DNA of 64,000 nucleotides, from assembly GCA_009780885.1 (NCBI GenBank), contig WQZF01000002.1:35885-99884 (forward strand), in the 5' to 3' direction. Below, piece by piece: positions 1 to 10,050 of the stretch (within the stretch, counting starts at the first letter, position 1; each line of letters starts with the position of its first letter). Under the pieces are notes generated by a model, which had not been told where the DNA came from, did not search any database, and was given only the letters and a program-made list of their open reading frames with translations. The translations under genes were made by a program, and so were the position numbers. The stretch is from Betaproteobacteria bacterium. Lineage in GTDB: Bacteria > Pseudomonadota > Gammaproteobacteria > Burkholderiales > Rhodocyclaceae.

Positions 1-31
1 GCATTTCTCGCAGGCCGTCGTGCTGATCTGA
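1..31 (+). CDS. 3' end of an upstream gene (possible minor pilin tail)
   Basis: An open frame runs from the window edge to a TGA at 29-31, encoding only HFSQAVVLI. It lies 37 bp upstream of pilY1, where a pilX-type minor pilin gene is usually found. The fragment is too short to identify; the assignment is inferred from position only. Confidence 0.3.
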   Translation, partial: HFSQAVVLI

Positions 32-68
32 AGCACGCTTTCAACAACGATTGATTAGGGAGAACATC

Positions 69-3000
69 ATGTCCGCACCCAAACCCCAACAGAGCCTCCG
101 CCGCGTTCCCCTGTTCCGCCTGCGCCCAATCGCCTGGTCGATAGCGATCATTTGCGGCGGTCTGCCGCTGGCTGCACAGGCACAAGAGACAGCCCTTGCC
201 GATGTTCCGCTCGCCGTGTTGCAGTCGGTGCAGCCTAACATATTGATTACATTGGACTATAGTACCTCGATGAACACCACAACGGATACAGGTGCGCAAT
301 ATAACAACAATCAAACCTACCGCCCCTGGCTTTTCGATGGTGTGCTCCCTCCGCCCCACGGCCCGGTTCGTCTAAAGAATGCCGGGACTCCGGGCTCCTG
401 GACCACCACCACAGGCAGCGGCAAGAACCAAGTCACCACCACCAACACCGGTCTCACGGGAGTATGCAATGGCGGCACTAATTCTGCTGGTTATGGTTCG
501 CCGTATGTCGCGACAGGCTCGGCCTATAAGCAGAATCCCAGTGGCCAGGACTGGTTGGATGTCATTTGTGGCGGCGGCGGCACTACCACGGTAAACATCG
601 CCAGCATGTCAGCCATCACGCCGAAACCCTCAACGCGGGTGGATTGTGTCGCTAGCGCTACAAGCTGCACATCAGATGAAGAAACCCAGAATTACGCCAA
701 TTACATCCAGTATTACCAAACCCGTTTCAAGTCCGCGCGCGGCGCCATTACGGAAGCGTTGGGACGCCAAAAGTACAACGTTCGCGTGGGATTCATGCCT
801 TTTTCCAGTACGACCAGTTCAACCGTCATCGCCACCGCCAATAGCGGCAATTTTCAGGTAGGTGCCATCACTCAAATCCGGGTGCTGGATGCTGCGGATT
901 CGACAGGCACCCTCAGGACCTCCGCCAGCGATCGCTTCAAGTTTTATCAAAGTACTCTATTGGATAAAACCGGACTCCAGGGATCTACATACACTCGTTA
1001 TGCATTGGATACCGCCGGCAAATATTTCAGTATGGATGATCCCTACTACGACAACCCGTCAAAAACAGGCAGCGATAGAGGGCAGATACGGAGTTGCCGC
1101 GCCAACTACAACATCCTGCTGACTGATGGACAATGGAACGACAGCTATCCTAGCGGATCCGCCTCCTCCGGCAGAAACGTCGGCAACCTGGATGGGAGTT
1201 TGGGAGTGCCGTTTGCAGACACTTACAGCAACTACCTTGGCGACGTTGCCTATTACTATTACACAAACGACCTCAGGCCAAACCTCGCCAACAACGTTCC
1301 AACTTCGACAAAGGATCCTGCGGACTGGCAGCATATGGTGGTTTACGGTGTAGCGATCAATCTTTTCGCACCAACAGCACCCTCGAATACAAGTGGCCCC
1401 ACCAAAGCGCAAATCGACGCCATGTTTGAATGGATCGCCCTGGATCCCTCCACTCGCGGAGCTTTTCCTGCGTACCTTGCCAGCAAGGGACCACCCGCAC
1501 TTCCCGCACTTCCAAGCACACCTTGGCCCAGTTCTGCCTCTGTCCTTGACGTTGCTCATGCTGCGCTCAATAGCCGTGGCGGGTATTTTGAATCCAGCAA
1601 GCAGCAGGATCTGACCCGGGCGGTTATAGCAGCCTTGGCCGACGCAGTCGGGCGCAGCACCTCGGCTCCGGTCGCCATCGACAACAACGCGGATCAGCCG
1701 CTCGCGGACGGCAGTGTTGCCTATGTCACCGGTTACGACGCCTCCAATTGGTCCGGGCAATTACGGGCCTTTGAAATCGACCCGGCGACCGGCTTCGTGA
1801 AATTCTCCATGACCACGACCGACCCAATCACCGGTGTTCAAACGACGGTGCCCTTGAATCCGATATGGGTCGCGGGCATGCCTGGCAACCCCCCCACTCA
1901 GGATGATCGCGTCATCATTACCGGAAATGGGCAGGGGGGCGCCATTCCTTTCAGGCCCGCCCAGACCCTGCCTGACGGCGCTACTCAACTGAGAAGCAAA
2001 TTCAACCTGAATAACGTCAGCGGCCCGACCACCGGCGATGGCAACCAGGTCATCGAGTACCTGCGCGGCGACCGCAGCAAGGAAGGGCTGGACGACCTCA
2101 ACTACCGCGAGCGCGGCCAGCCGAACGATATCCCGCTGCTGGGCGACATCGTCGACTCCGGCCCGACCGTCAACATTCCGATGGAGAAATACTCCGAGGA
2201 TGCCTACCCCGGCTTTACGGCCTTCCGCGCCGCGCAGTTGGCAAAACCCAGGGCGCTTTTCGTCGGCGCCAACGACGGAATGTTGCATACCTTCGATGCG
2301 CAGACCGGCAAGGAATCCTGGGCTTATATCCCCAGTTTCACCTGGGATTGCAGTCTTTCCGGCACGACGGCCTGCCCGACGGTTTCCGCCACCGGTCAGA
2401 TCACCAATTACCTGCGCGACCTGGCGATGGCCTTCGGTTTCGAGCACCGCTTCTTTGTAAACGCCTCGCCGCTCGTCAGCGATCTCGATTTCAGTGGTGA
2501 TGCCGGCGCCGACTGGCGCACGATACTCACCGGTTCGCTGGGTAAGGGCGGGCGTGGCGTCTATGCGCTCGATGTGACCAATCCCTTCGGCAGTTCCGCT
2601 ACCGAGGAAAGTCTCACCACCAAGCTGCTGTGGGAATTCCCGTCCAGGCAAAGCGACGGCACGGCGCCGACGACTTATGACCCCAAAAACATGGGCTACG
2701 TTTATGACCAGATTCGCATCGGTCATGTAACGATCAGCGGCAAGAGAACCTGGGTGGCCTATGTGCCTTCCGGTTTCAGCAACGGAACTGCCGGAACCGG
2801 CGGCGACGGAAAGGCCCACCTCTTTGTCCTCGACGCAAAAACCGGCGCGCTGATCCGGGATATTCCCGCCGGCAACGGCAGCGCCACCGATGGCAACGGG
2901 GCCAACCCCGCCGGGATGGCTTGGCTGTCGATCTACACCTACGACCAGACCCACCAGGGCGCCGGCACGCTCGCCTATGGCGGCGACCAGCTCGGCAACC

Positions 3001-3929
3001 TCTGGCGTTTCGACCTGACGAGCGAGAATCCCTCCAATTGGGAAGCCAAAAAGGTTGCCGCTCTCAAGGACGCCGCCGGAAAGCCGCAGCCGGTCACGAC
3101 CCCGCCGGTACTCTACGATGGACCGGACTGGGATGACCTGAACCTCAAATCGGTCAAGCGCACCTTCATCACGGTTGGCACCGGGCGCTACCTGGATGTC
3201 ACCGACCGGCCAGGGAACCCCCTGCCAATCGGCCCCAATGCCGCCGCCAAGCAAACGCAATCCTTCTACGTGTTCCGCGATCCCTTCCAGAAAGACCAGG
3301 ATGGGAACCCGCTGGAAGGTAACGCAACCCTGGATCCCTTGCGCGATTATCTGAACCAATACCAACTGTCGCCGCCGGATACTAACCCCCTTAGCGGGGT
3401 AGGCGCAGAGCGGACATTCACCCTGAGCAGGGACTTGGGCTACGGGATCAGCTATCGCAAGGGCTTCTTCTTCGACCTGACCAACGACGGCAGCACCATT
3501 TACGAGCGGATCAACGTCCCCTTCAAGGTCACGACCGTCGCTGCGGTGGTTCCTACCAACGCGCCTTCCGTCGATCCCTGCAACCTGCGCGGCACGGGTT
3601 CCGCGTTGATCGTTCCGCTGGTCGATATCACCGGCTTGGCCACCGGGCTGCTGCTGAACCGGGGCACCACGCCGATCAGTGCCGGCTTCAGCCTCGGTTC
3701 GCTCACCATCACCGCGATGACGATCGTCAGGACGGCAGACAACAAGCTGGTGGCGCTCTTCTCCACCGACGCGCCCCTTTCGGCCAAGGACTGCGATACC
3801 TTGCGAGGCAAAGGGTACCAATGCCAGCCGAACGAATCGGTCATCGGTGCCGAGCAGGGAAAGGCCAGCCCGCTGCCTCCGGAACTCAAGCCCGCCCGCT
3901 CCTACTGGCGCGACCTTTCCATCGAATAA
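69..3929 (+). CDS. pilY1: Type IV pilus biogenesis/adhesin protein PilY1
   Basis: A 1286-residue secreted protein of the PilY1/PilC family, which caps or primes type IV pili and affects adhesion, twitching and surface sensing. A signal peptide ends near residue 38 (AQA|QE). The start of a von Willebrand A-like region carries a MIDAS-type DYSTS motif at residues 63-67. The C-terminal half is the PilC beta-propeller, recognisable from the GANDGMLHTFDAQTG repeat and the following AYIPS. The ATG at 69 is chosen because an AGGGAG ribosome-binding site lies 6 nt upstream; a TTG at 51 is in frame but has none. Other minor pilin genes are probably outside the window to the left. The middle region between the VWA-like part and the propeller is Ser/Thr/Asn-rich and probably the least conserved part. 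Identification is secure; the exact ligand is unknown. Confidence 0.93.
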   Translation: MSAPKPQQSLRRVPLFRLRPIAWSIAIICGGLPLAAQAQETALADVPLAVLQSVQPNILITLDYSTSMNTTTDTGAQYNNNQTYRPWLFDGVLPPPHGPVRLKNAGTPGSWTTTTGSGKNQVTTTNTGLTGVCNGGTNSAGYGSPYVATGSAYKQNPSGQDWLDVICGGGGTTTVNIASMSAITPKPSTRVDCVASATSCTSDEETQNYANYIQYYQTRFKSARGAITEALGRQKYNVRVGFMPFSSTTSSTVIATANSGNFQVGAITQIRVLDAADSTGTLRTSASDRFKFYQSTLLDKTGLQGSTYTRYALDTAGKYFSMDDPYYDNPSKTGSDRGQIRSCRANYNILLTDGQWNDSYPSGSASSGRNVGNLDGSLGVPFADTYSNYLGDVAYYYYTNDLRPNLANNVPTSTKDPADWQHMVVYGVAINLFAPTAPSNTSGPTKAQIDAMFEWIALDPSTRGAFPAYLASKGPPALPALPSTPWPSSASVLDVAHAALNSRGGYFESSKQQDLTRAVIAALADAVGRSTSAPVAIDNNADQPLADGSVAYVTGYDASNWSGQLRAFEIDPATGFVKFSMTTTDPITGVQTTVPLNPIWVAGMPGNPPTQDDRVIITGNGQGGAIPFRPAQTLPDGATQLRSKFNLNNVSGPTTGDGNQVIEYLRGDRSKEGLDDLNYRERGQPNDIPLLGDIVDSGPTVNIPMEKYSEDAYPGFTAFRAAQLAKPRALFVGANDGMLHTFDAQTGKESWAYIPSFTWDCSLSGTTACPTVSATGQITNYLRDLAMAFGFEHRFFVNASPLVSDLDFSGDAGADWRTILTGSLGKGGRGVYALDVTNPFGSSATEESLTTKLLWEFPSRQSDGTAPTTYDPKNMGYVYDQIRIGHVTISGKRTWVAYVPSGFSNGTAGTGGDGKAHLFVLDAKTGALIRDIPAGNGSATDGNGANPAGMAWLSIYTYDQTHQGAGTLAYGGDQLGNLWRFDLTSENPSNWEAKKVAALKDAAGKPQPVTTPPVLYDGPDWDDLNLKSVKRTFITVGTGRYLDVTDRPGNPLPIGPNAAAKQTQSFYVFRDPFQKDQDGNPLEGNATLDPLRDYLNQYQLSPPDTNPLSGVGAERTFTLSRDLGYGISYRKGFFFDLTNDGSTIYERINVPFKVTTVAAVVPTNAPSVDPCNLRGTGSALIVPLVDITGLATGLLLNRGTTPISAGFSLGSLTITAMTIVRTADNKLVALFSTDAPLSAKDCDTLRGKGYQCQPNESVIGAEQGKASPLPPELKPARSYWRDLSIE

Positions 3930-3952
3930 CAACCCCTTCTGCCTCATTACCC

Positions 3953-3980
3953 CCGGAGCCCCCAGGCTCCGGTTTTTTTT
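3953..3980 (+). terminator. Rho-independent terminator of pilY1
   Basis: An 8-bp perfect stem CCGGAGCC/GGCTCCGG with a 4-nt loop is followed at once by eight T residues. It lies 23 bp after the pilY1 stop codon, so the pilus operon probably ends here. Confidence 0.92.
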
Positions 3981-4052
3981 GGGAGAGCGATATCCTTGAA
4001 ATACACACCGCCTTCGTAGGAGACGATGGCAATCGTCCCGCTGAACCTGATC

Positions 4053-4098
4053 AAGCCTCTCTCTTCGAGGGAGCTGGCGCGAAAGCGCCGGTGGGAGG
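4053..4098 (+). repeat. Two-hairpin dispersed repeat, copy 1
   Basis: Contains CTCTTCGAGGGA followed by a GGCGC-GAAA-GCGCC hairpin. Near-identical sequence recurs at 11112-11156 (opposite orientation) and 39449-39494 (same orientation). All three copies are intergenic. The stretch 3981-4150 around it holds further small palindromes but no gene. Confidence 0.65.
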
Positions 4099-4150
4099 TT
4101 TTCCGCCCCTACAAACTCGATCCTTCGACTCCGCGAAAAATGACAATCCC

Positions 4151-4240
4151 GTAGGATGGGTAGAGCGAAGCGAAACCCATCATTTCTCAACCTGGAATTG
4201 AAACCCCGATGGGTTTCGCTTCGCTCTACCCATCCTACGC
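4151..4240. repeat. GTAGGATGGG palindromic repeat, left copy flanking DUF3800 gene
   Basis: A 90-bp inverted repeat. The left arm GTAGGATGGGTAGAGCGAAG and following CGAAACCCATC are mirrored by GATGGGTTTCG and CTACCCATCCTAC on the right. A second copy lies in the same orientation at 5182-5273 and a partial one at 34344-34408. It ends 13 bp before the DUF3800 stop codon. Sequences of this general type are scattered in many proteobacterial genomes; function unknown. Confidence 0.85.
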
Positions 4241-4253
4241 ACTTGAAAGTGCC

Positions 4254-4943
4254 TTATGCCCGGACATACAGGCCGTGTATTGTTCCGCCTTCGGAGTCAA
4301 AGCAGTTTTTGATAATGTCGTAGAAAATAGAGTCATTATGCTCATAGAAACGAAAGAGCGCGTAAGCAACCAGATCGGCAAGCTGGATCAATCGCGATGC
4401 CTTTGAATCCAGGAATACCGGGACTTCAGCATAATTGCTCGTTTTGCCCCATTTATGCCCGACATACTTGAACTCGCGTGCAAGAGTCTGAATACGTTCC
4501 TCTGTTTTTGATTTATCGAACAGCATAATGCCGCGTTGCGTATTCTTGTATTTGTTATGGAGACGTTTCAGAAACATGTCGAAACGGCTTGTGAGTTGCT
4601 CAAATGCGTGGACAACCGGGTCTTCAGCAGAAAGAGAAGATTTTTTGACAACCGCCCCGAATAGTCGAATATCTGGCCCCCTTACCAGCTTGAGGGCATT
4701 TTGGATAGCGTTGATGCGTTCTGCTTGGGGATGTTTTCTCCAGACTTTATGCCCGGTACGCATCGGCGATCCGTGCAGTTCGATCGAATAGGGGTCGTCA
4801 GGGGCAAAACCGCATGCAATTTCATTAAGTTTCTGCTCAACCCAATGAACTTTCCTTTCGAAAACCGAAAGCCCGGCAAGAACAAAATATTGCTCTGAGG
4901 GGCTTGCTACCGAGCCGGATTCATCGACGTAAAGAAGGTACAT
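4254..4943 (-). CDS. DUF3800 domain-containing protein
   Basis: A 229-residue protein with the hallmarks of the DUF3800 family: YVDESG at residues 5-10 near the N-terminus and the C-terminal IQLADLVAYALFRFYE helix, whose acidic residues are thought to form a nuclease-like metal site. The function of the family is not established; members are frequent in mobile and defence-rich regions. Start ATG at 4943 gives MYLLYVDESG; an upstream in-frame extension to 5018 has no family similarity. The gene is more AT-rich than its neighbours and is bracketed by direct copies of a palindromic repeat (4151-4240 and 5182-5273), which suggests acquisition as a unit. No partner gene lies beside it. The gap 4944-5181 is AT-rich and shows no gene. 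Confidence 0.8.
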   Translation of the reverse strand: MYLLYVDESGSVASPSEQYFVLAGLSVFERKVHWVEQKLNEIACGFAPDDPYSIELHGSPMRTGHKVWRKHPQAERINAIQNALKLVRGPDIRLFGAVVKKSSLSAEDPVVHAFEQLTSRFDMFLKRLHNKYKNTQRGIMLFDKSKTEERIQTLAREFKYVGHKWGKTSNYAEVPVFLDSKASRLIQLADLVAYALFRFYEHNDSIFYDIIKNCFDSEGGTIHGLYVRA

Positions 4944-5181
4944 TATGATCGGATGTGAAAACAGACCACCCGAAGGCGGTCTGCGAAAAGAGGTGAGCCA
5001 GGTGGGACATTCGCCCAAGGCACTACGAAAAAGTTAGCACACTCCCGACCCAGCTTTTTATTCTATCTTTCCATCCCATCAGCAATTTTGATATAAATCA
5101 AATTTTATTGGCATGCAGTTAGACCGAAAAATCCTTTTTGCATAAATAATTATTAACCCGGCCCATTAATATTCCAATTAC

Positions 5182-5273
5182 GTAGGATGGGTAGAGCGAA
5201 GCGAAACCCATCATTTCTCAACCTAGAATTGAAACCCCGATGGGTTTCGCTTCTCGCTCAATCCATCCTGCGC
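5182..5273. repeat. GTAGGATGGG palindromic repeat, right copy
   Basis: Nearly identical to 4151-4240 and in the same orientation. The right arm has diverged (TTCTCGCTCAATCCATCCTG instead of the perfect mirror), so this copy is the more decayed one. With its partner it brackets the DUF3800 gene. Confidence 0.85.
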
Positions 5274-5294
5274 ACTTCAAATTTACCCATCTGT

Positions 5295-5372
5295 ATTTTC
5301 TAAATTAGAATCAAGAATTCTGTATCAAAAACCACTACAGTAGCGGAACATTATTTAAGTAATTTAGAAAAT
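5295..5372 (+). repeat. 78-bp inverted-repeat element, copy 1
   Basis: Terminal inverted repeats ATTTTCTAAATT and AATTTAGAAAAT enclose an AT-rich body with the conserved core CACTACAGTAGCGGAACATT. It lies 27 bp downstream of the ileS stop codon (ileS is on the minus strand). Seven related copies follow in this window. No target-site duplication is visible. Confidence 0.88.
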
Positions 5373-5399
5373 CAAATACCTCCGCACACCCCAATAATC

Positions 5400-8231
5400 T
5401 CAAACAAACTCCCGTGTTTCCCCCGGCAATCCCAGATTGGTGATGCACCGACCGCAAAGGGCAGGGTGTTCAGAATCCGAACCGACATCGGCGCGGTAGT
5501 GCCAGCAGCGTTCGCATTTTTCGTGAGTGGAGGCAAAGGCTTCGATTTGCGTTGGCGTGCCTTCCGCGCCGGGGAGGAGGGTTGTTGCCGAGCAGATGAA
5601 GAGGAATTTGAGTTCGTCGCCGAGCGAGGCGAGGCGGGCGTGTTCTTCGCCGCTTGCGGTGAGGCGGACTTCGGCTTGCAGCGAGGAACCGATCTTGCCT
5701 TCCATGCGTTGCGCTTCGAGCGACTTGGCGACTTCGCCGCGCAGGACGCGCAGCGCGTTCCATTTTTTGAGCAGTTCCGCTTCGTCCGGGCAGGAGGGCG
5801 GTTCGTGCCAGGTGCGCAGCATGACCGAATCGTGTTCGTCGCCGGAAAGCGCGCGCCAGGCTTCTTCGGCGGTGAAGGAGAGCACCGGGGCCATGAGGCG
5901 GACGAAGCTTTGCGTGATGTGCCACAACGCGCTTTGGGCGGAGCGCCGCGCGCGCGATTTTTGCGGCATGGTGTAGAGGCGGTCCTTCAGGATATCGAGG
6001 TAGAAGCCGCCCAGGTCTTCGGAACAGAAGGTTTGCAGCCGGTGCACGACGCGGTGGAATTCATAGGCGGCGTAATCGGCGGCGCATTGTTCCTGCAACT
6101 GGCGCGTCATCGCCAGCGCGTAACGGTCGATTTCGAGCCAGTCGGAAACCGGCAGCATGTCGGCGGCGGCATCGAAATCGGGGGCGCCGTCGAGGGTTCC
6201 GGCGCAGTTGGCGAGCAGGAAGCGCAAGGTGTTGCGGATGCGGCGGTAGGATTCGACGACCCGCTTCAGGATTTCGTCCGAAATCGCCAGTTCGCCGGAG
6301 TAGTCGGTGGCGGCGACCCAAAGTCGCAGGATTTCCGCGCCCAGCGTGTCGGAAATCGCTTGTGGCGCGGTGGTGTTCTTCAGCGATTTCGACATCTTCC
6401 TGCCCTGGCCGTCGACGGTGAAGCCGTGGGTCAGAAGCGCCTTGTAGGGCGCTTGTCCGTCGAGGACGCAGCCGGTCAACAGCGAACTCTGGAACCAGCC
6501 GCGATGCTGGTCGGAGCCTTCGAGATAAAGGTCGGCGGGGTAATCCTGTTCCGCGCCCGCCCTGCGCAGCACGGAAAGGTGGGTGACGCCGGAATCGAGC
6601 CAGACATCGAGGGTATCGCTCATCTTTTCGTAATGCGCCGCCTCGTCGCCGAGCAATTCTTTCGCGTCGAGCGAGAACCAGGCTTCGATGCCTTGCTCTT
6701 CGACGCGCCGGGCGACGGCTTCGATCAATTCCGGCGTGCGCGGATGCGGCATCCCGGTTTCCCGGTGCAGGAAAAAGGGCAGCGGCACGCCCCAGTTGCG
6801 CTGGCGCGAAACGCACCAGTCGGGGCGCGTGCGGATCATGGCTTCGAGCCGGGCGCGGCCCCAGGCGGGGAAAAACTGCGTCGCGGTCACGGCGTTCTCG
6901 GCGATTTCGCGCAGCGTTGGCGCGTTTTCGTTCGCTCCTTGCCGGTGCTCCATGCCGATGAACCACTGCGTCGTGGCGCGGAAAATGATCGGCGTCTTGT
7001 GCCGCCAGCAGTGCGGATAACTGTGCTGGATTTTTTCCTTGAAGAGCAGGGCGCCTGCGGCTTCCAGCGTGGCGATCACGAGCGGATTGGATTCCCAGAC
7101 CGTCTTGCCTGCCAGCGGCGTGCCCGCAAGCGTCGGCGCCGCCGGAGTGAAGCGGCCCGCGCCGTCGACCACGGTGAGGGTTTCGATGCCGTACTGGCGG
7201 CAGATCAGATAATCGTCCATGCCGTGCGCCGGCGCGGTATGCACCAGGCCGGTGCCCGCATCGACGGTCACATGCAGGCCGAGCAACACGGGAACCGCGT
7301 CGTCCCGGAAAGGATGGCGCAAACGCAGCCCTTCGAGCGCGGCCCCCTTGCAGGTGCCGAGCGTATTTCCCGCCAGCCCGTAGCGGCCCAGGCAGGCTTC
7401 CTTCAACTCACGCGCGAGGATCAGGGCGCCCTTGGGCGTAGCGACGAGTTCGTATTCCATTTCAGGATGCGCCGTGACCGCCTGGTTCGAGGGCAAGGTC
7501 CAGGGCGTCGTCGTCCAGATCGGCGCGAAGGCGGCGGCGTCGATCCGTTCCAGACCGAAGGCGCGCGCCAGCTTCTGGCAATCCTCCGTTTTCACGGCGA
7601 AGGCCACGTCGATCGCGTCCGAAGTCTTTTCCTCGTGCTCCACTTCGGCCTCGGCGAGCGCGGAACCGCAATCGAGACACCAGTTGACCGGCTTCAATCC
7701 CTGATAGAGATAGCCCTTTTCGAGCATCCGGCCCAAGGCGCGGATTTCGTCGGCCTCGGTGCCAAAATTCATCGTCAGATAAGGGTTTTCCCATTCGCCG
7801 AGCACGCCGAGGCGGATGAAATCGCGCCGTTGCCGTTCCACCTGTTCGGCGGCGAAGGCGCGGCACAACGCGCGCACCCGGTCGGCGGGAATATTCTTTC
7901 CGTGCTGTTTTTCGATCTGGTGCTCGATCGGCAGACCGTGGCAATCCCAACCCGGCACGTAGGGCGCGTCGAACCCCGCAAGCGTTTTCGAGCGCACGAC
8001 GATGTCCTTGAGAATCTTGTTGACCGCGTGGCCGAGGTGAATATCGCCGTTGGCATAGGGCGGGCCATCGTGCAGCATGAAGCGCGGACGGCCACGGCAG
8101 GCTTCGCGGATGCGCGCGTACAGCTTCTGCTCCTGCCATTGCCGCACCCATTGCGGCTCGCGCTTGGGCAAGTCGCCGCGCATCGGGAATGAGGGTTCGG
8201 GAAAATTCAGGGAATCTTTGTAGTCGGCCAT
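5400..8231 (-). CDS. ileS: Isoleucyl-tRNA synthetase
   Basis: Class I aminoacyl-tRNA synthetase that charges tRNA-Ile and edits mischarged valine; 943 residues, normal for the bacterial enzyme. The HIGH-type motif is in [21 protein letters not shown] is in [10 protein letters not shown], and the C-terminal zinc finger CERCW...CGRC is intact. ATG at 8231 (MADYKDS) is preferred over an 11-residue upstream extension. It follows ribF by 25 bp in the same direction, a common operon arrangement in proteobacteria (often with lspA downstream, which is absent here: the next item is a repeat element). Confidence 0.97.
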   Translation of the reverse strand: MADYKDSLNFPEPSFPMRGDLPKREPQWVRQWQEQKLYARIREACRGRPRFMLHDGPPYANGDIHLGHAVNKILKDIVVRSKTLAGFDAPYVPGWDCHGLPIEHQIEKQHGKNIPADRVRALCRAFAAEQVERQRRDFIRLGVLGEWENPYLTMNFGTEADEIRALGRMLEKGYLYQGLKPVNWCLDCGSALAEAEVEHEEKTSDAIDVAFAVKTEDCQKLARAFGLERIDAAAFAPIWTTTPWTLPSNQAVTAHPEMEYELVATPKGALILARELKEACLGRYGLAGNTLGTCKGAALEGLRLRHPFRDDAVPVLLGLHVTVDAGTGLVHTAPAHGMDDYLICRQYGIETLTVVDGAGRFTPAAPTLAGTPLAGKTVWESNPLVIATLEAAGALLFKEKIQHSYPHCWRHKTPIIFRATTQWFIGMEHRQGANENAPTLREIAENAVTATQFFPAWGRARLEAMIRTRPDWCVSRQRNWGVPLPFFLHRETGMPHPRTPELIEAVARRVEEQGIEAWFSLDAKELLGDEAAHYEKMSDTLDVWLDSGVTHLSVLRRAGAEQDYPADLYLEGSDQHRGWFQSSLLTGCVLDGQAPYKALLTHGFTVDGQGRKMSKSLKNTTAPQAISDTLGAEILRLWVAATDYSGELAISDEILKRVVESYRRIRNTLRFLLANCAGTLDGAPDFDAAADMLPVSDWLEIDRYALAMTRQLQEQCAADYAAYEFHRVVHRLQTFCSEDLGGFYLDILKDRLYTMPQKSRARRSAQSALWHITQSFVRLMAPVLSFTAEEAWRALSGDEHDSVMLRTWHEPPSCPDEAELLKKWNALRVLRGEVAKSLEAQRMEGKIGSSLQAEVRLTASGEEHARLASLGDELKFLFICSATTLLPGAEGTPTQIEAFASTHEKCERCWHYRADVGSDSEHPALCGRCITNLGLPGETREFV

Positions 8232-8256
8232 GATCTTTGGTTTTGTCGGGAGAAAT

Positions 8257-9213
8257 TTATACACGGAAATAGCGGCGGGCGTCTTCCACGTCGCGGGCGA
8301 TCTGCGCCTTCAACGCGGCGAGATCCGGAAACTTCATTTCGTCGCGCAGCTTGTGCAGCAGGCGGACATTGAGATGCGCGCCGTAAATGGCGCGGTCGAA
8401 ATCGAACAGATGCACTTCGAGCACTGGCCGCGTCGTCTTCCGGTCCAGACTCGGGCGGTAGCCGAGATTGGCGACGCCGGGCAACGGAAGAGGGTGCCCG
8501 CCTTCTTCCAGCCCGGTCACTTCGACGACGAAAACCCCGGCAAAGGGCGAGCGCTCGTGCTTCATGTGAATATTCGCGGTCGGAAAACCCAGTTGCCGCC
8601 CCAGACTCGCGCCTCTCACGACGCGCCCGCAAAGCACATAAGGCCGCCCCAGAAGCCGGGAAGCGCCTTCGAGATCGCCCTCGGCAAGCGCGAGACGTAC
8701 CGCCGAACTGGAGACGCGCGCGCCGCCGACGGTCACTTCAGGCAGCGCCTCGACGGTGAATCCCGCATCCGCGCCCGCGCGTTCGAGCAGCGCGAAATCG
8801 CCGCGACGATCCGCGCCAAAACGGAAATCGTCGCCGACGATCAAATGCTTGACCCGCAAGGCGCGCACCAAAATGCGGGAGATGAATTCCTCTGCCGAAA
8901 GCGCCGCGAACGCGGCATTGAAACGGCAGACGCAAGTCACCTCCACCGCATCGGCGGCGATCAGTTCCAGCTTTTCGCGCAAGGAAGAAAGCCGCGCCGG
9001 CGTGGTCTGCGGCGTGAAATATTCGCGCGGATGCGGCTCGAAAGTCAGCACGGCGGAACGCAGCCTTTGCGCCTCGTCGCCGCCCGCTTGCGCCGCAACT
9101 TCGCGCAAACGCGCGAGCAGGGCGTGATGACCGCGATGCACACCGTCGAAATTACCGATCGTCAGCACGGTAGGCCAGGGAAGAGGGCGCGAAGCGCCGC
9201 GCAGGACATACAT
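8257..9213 (-). CDS. ribF: Bifunctional riboflavin kinase/FAD synthetase
   Basis: Makes FMN and then FAD from riboflavin. The 318-residue protein has the N-terminal nucleotidyltransferase motif [10 protein letters not shown] (residues about 22-31) and the C-terminal flavokinase region with GFPTANI. Cotranscribed with ileS. The start codon at 9213 is not preceded by a Shine-Dalgarno sequence: the 20 nt upstream on the coding strand are almost entirely pyrimidines, so initiation may rely on ribosomal protein S1 or on a different start. Confidence 0.96.
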   Translation of the reverse strand: MYVLRGASRPLPWPTVLTIGNFDGVHRGHHALLARLREVAAQAGGDEAQRLRSAVLTFEPHPREYFTPQTTPARLSSLREKLELIAADAVEVTCVCRFNAAFAALSAEEFISRILVRALRVKHLIVGDDFRFGADRRGDFALLERAGADAGFTVEALPEVTVGGARVSSSAVRLALAEGDLEGASRLLGRPYVLCGRVVRGASLGRQLGFPTANIHMKHERSPFAGVFVVEVTGLEEGGHPLPLPGVANLGYRPSLDRKTTRPVLEVHLFDFDRAIYGAHLNVRLLHKLRDEMKFPDLAALKAQIARDVEDARRYFRV

Positions 9214-9241
9214 AAGAAGGAAAAAGGAGAAAAAGCTTTAA

Positions 9242-9247
9242 ATTATA
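9242..9247 (-). promoter_or_regulatory. Possible -10 box upstream of ribF-ileS
   Basis: On the minus strand the sequence reads TATAAT, 28 bp before the ribF start codon. No convincing -35 hexamer is found at 16-18 bp, so this is only a tentative promoter. The rest of the gap 9214-9310 holds no gene. Confidence 0.35.
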
Positions 9248-9310
9248 TAGCGGCGCTTTCCAAAATGCCCCATTTTGGGTGAAGCGCAGATTCCCCAAGC
9301 AAGGCTTGGA

Positions 9311-10003
9311 TCAACAAGCGGTTTTTCCCGCTGACGGATTCGCGTAGTTCATCAACATCACCACTCCTGCGTATCCTGCAAGCCATTCTCCAATACCGTT
9401 GTGGCGGGTAGCGCTGAGGTTTTCCAGGGCGAGCACCGTACCTTTCGGGAGCAGGGGATGCGCTTCTGCGACGATGAGAACCCCGGAGCCGGAAACCGGC
9501 GCTTCAAGCGCGAGCATGTTGTCGATTTCCTCGAACGGCAATACGAATTTATGACGATCGAGCGCCAGTTTGACCAGGCTCGTGGAAAATACCGGAAGAC
9601 CTTCCGGCGTTCCGTTTTCCCGCCCCCAACTTTCCCATTCTCTGCGCAACTGCTCGCTCAAGGGCGGATCGTAACGGCAGGAGGGTTTCAGTTCCGAAAT
9701 CCGGACGAAGTCGTTGCGGCAATCCGGTTCGCTCCAGCCGATGCCGTCGCTGAGCGCATAAAAGCCTTTCAACTCATCCGGGAGCGTCGTGCCAAGCCGT
9801 TGTTCCGCATCCGCAATTTCCGAAGCGGAAGCGGGGGAGCGCATCAGGGGAAAGGGTGCGTCCGGGTCGGAAGACATCACATCCAGCCATTTCGGAAGAA
9901 ACTCCGGAAGAGGCAGCCGCGCCAATGCGTTTTCCTTTTTTCTGGTTTGTTTGACAGCAAAAACCGTTTTCGCAAGCACGCGCAGGAATGTAAAAAATCC
10001 CAT
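9311..10003 (-). CDS. SMI1/KNR4 (SUKH-fold) family protein
   Basis: A 230-residue protein with a central SUKH-type domain, seen in AEQRLGTTLPDELKGFYAL and the following SDGIG, then a typical beta-rich segment ending in GIGEWLAGY. SUKH proteins commonly act as immunity proteins against contact-dependent or polymorphic toxins, but housekeeping versions exist. The first 20 residues are hydrophobic/basic and may be a weak membrane anchor. A good AGGGAAAAG ribosome-binding site precedes the ATG at 10003. No toxin gene is adjacent, so an immunity role is inference only. Confidence 0.72.
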   Translation of the reverse strand: MGFFTFLRVLAKTVFAVKQTRKKENALARLPLPEFLPKWLDVMSSDPDAPFPLMRSPASASEIADAEQRLGTTLPDELKGFYALSDGIGWSEPDCRNDFVRISELKPSCRYDPPLSEQLRREWESWGRENGTPEGLPVFSTSLVKLALDRHKFVLPFEEIDNMLALEAPVSGSGVLIVAEAHPLLPKGTVLALENLSATRHNGIGEWLAGYAGVVMLMNYANPSAGKTAC

Positions 10004-10050
10004 TTTCTTTTCCCTCGATCGTCATGAACACAAGGCGCCGAAAGTTTTAC

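Noticed and set aside
1761..4190. 809-codon open frame on the minus strand
   Set aside because: It is antisense to pilY1, has no family features, and its low-stop character follows from the GC-rich codon use of the real gene.
5295..5372. 78-bp elements as Rho-independent terminators
   Set aside because: Stems are A/T pairs without a GC-rich core and without a T run; two copies lie inside an operon whose downstream genes are essential.
5466..8192. 908-codon open frame on the plus strand
   Set aside because: Antisense to ileS, which has all synthetase motifs; the antisense product is Arg/Phe-rich without domains.
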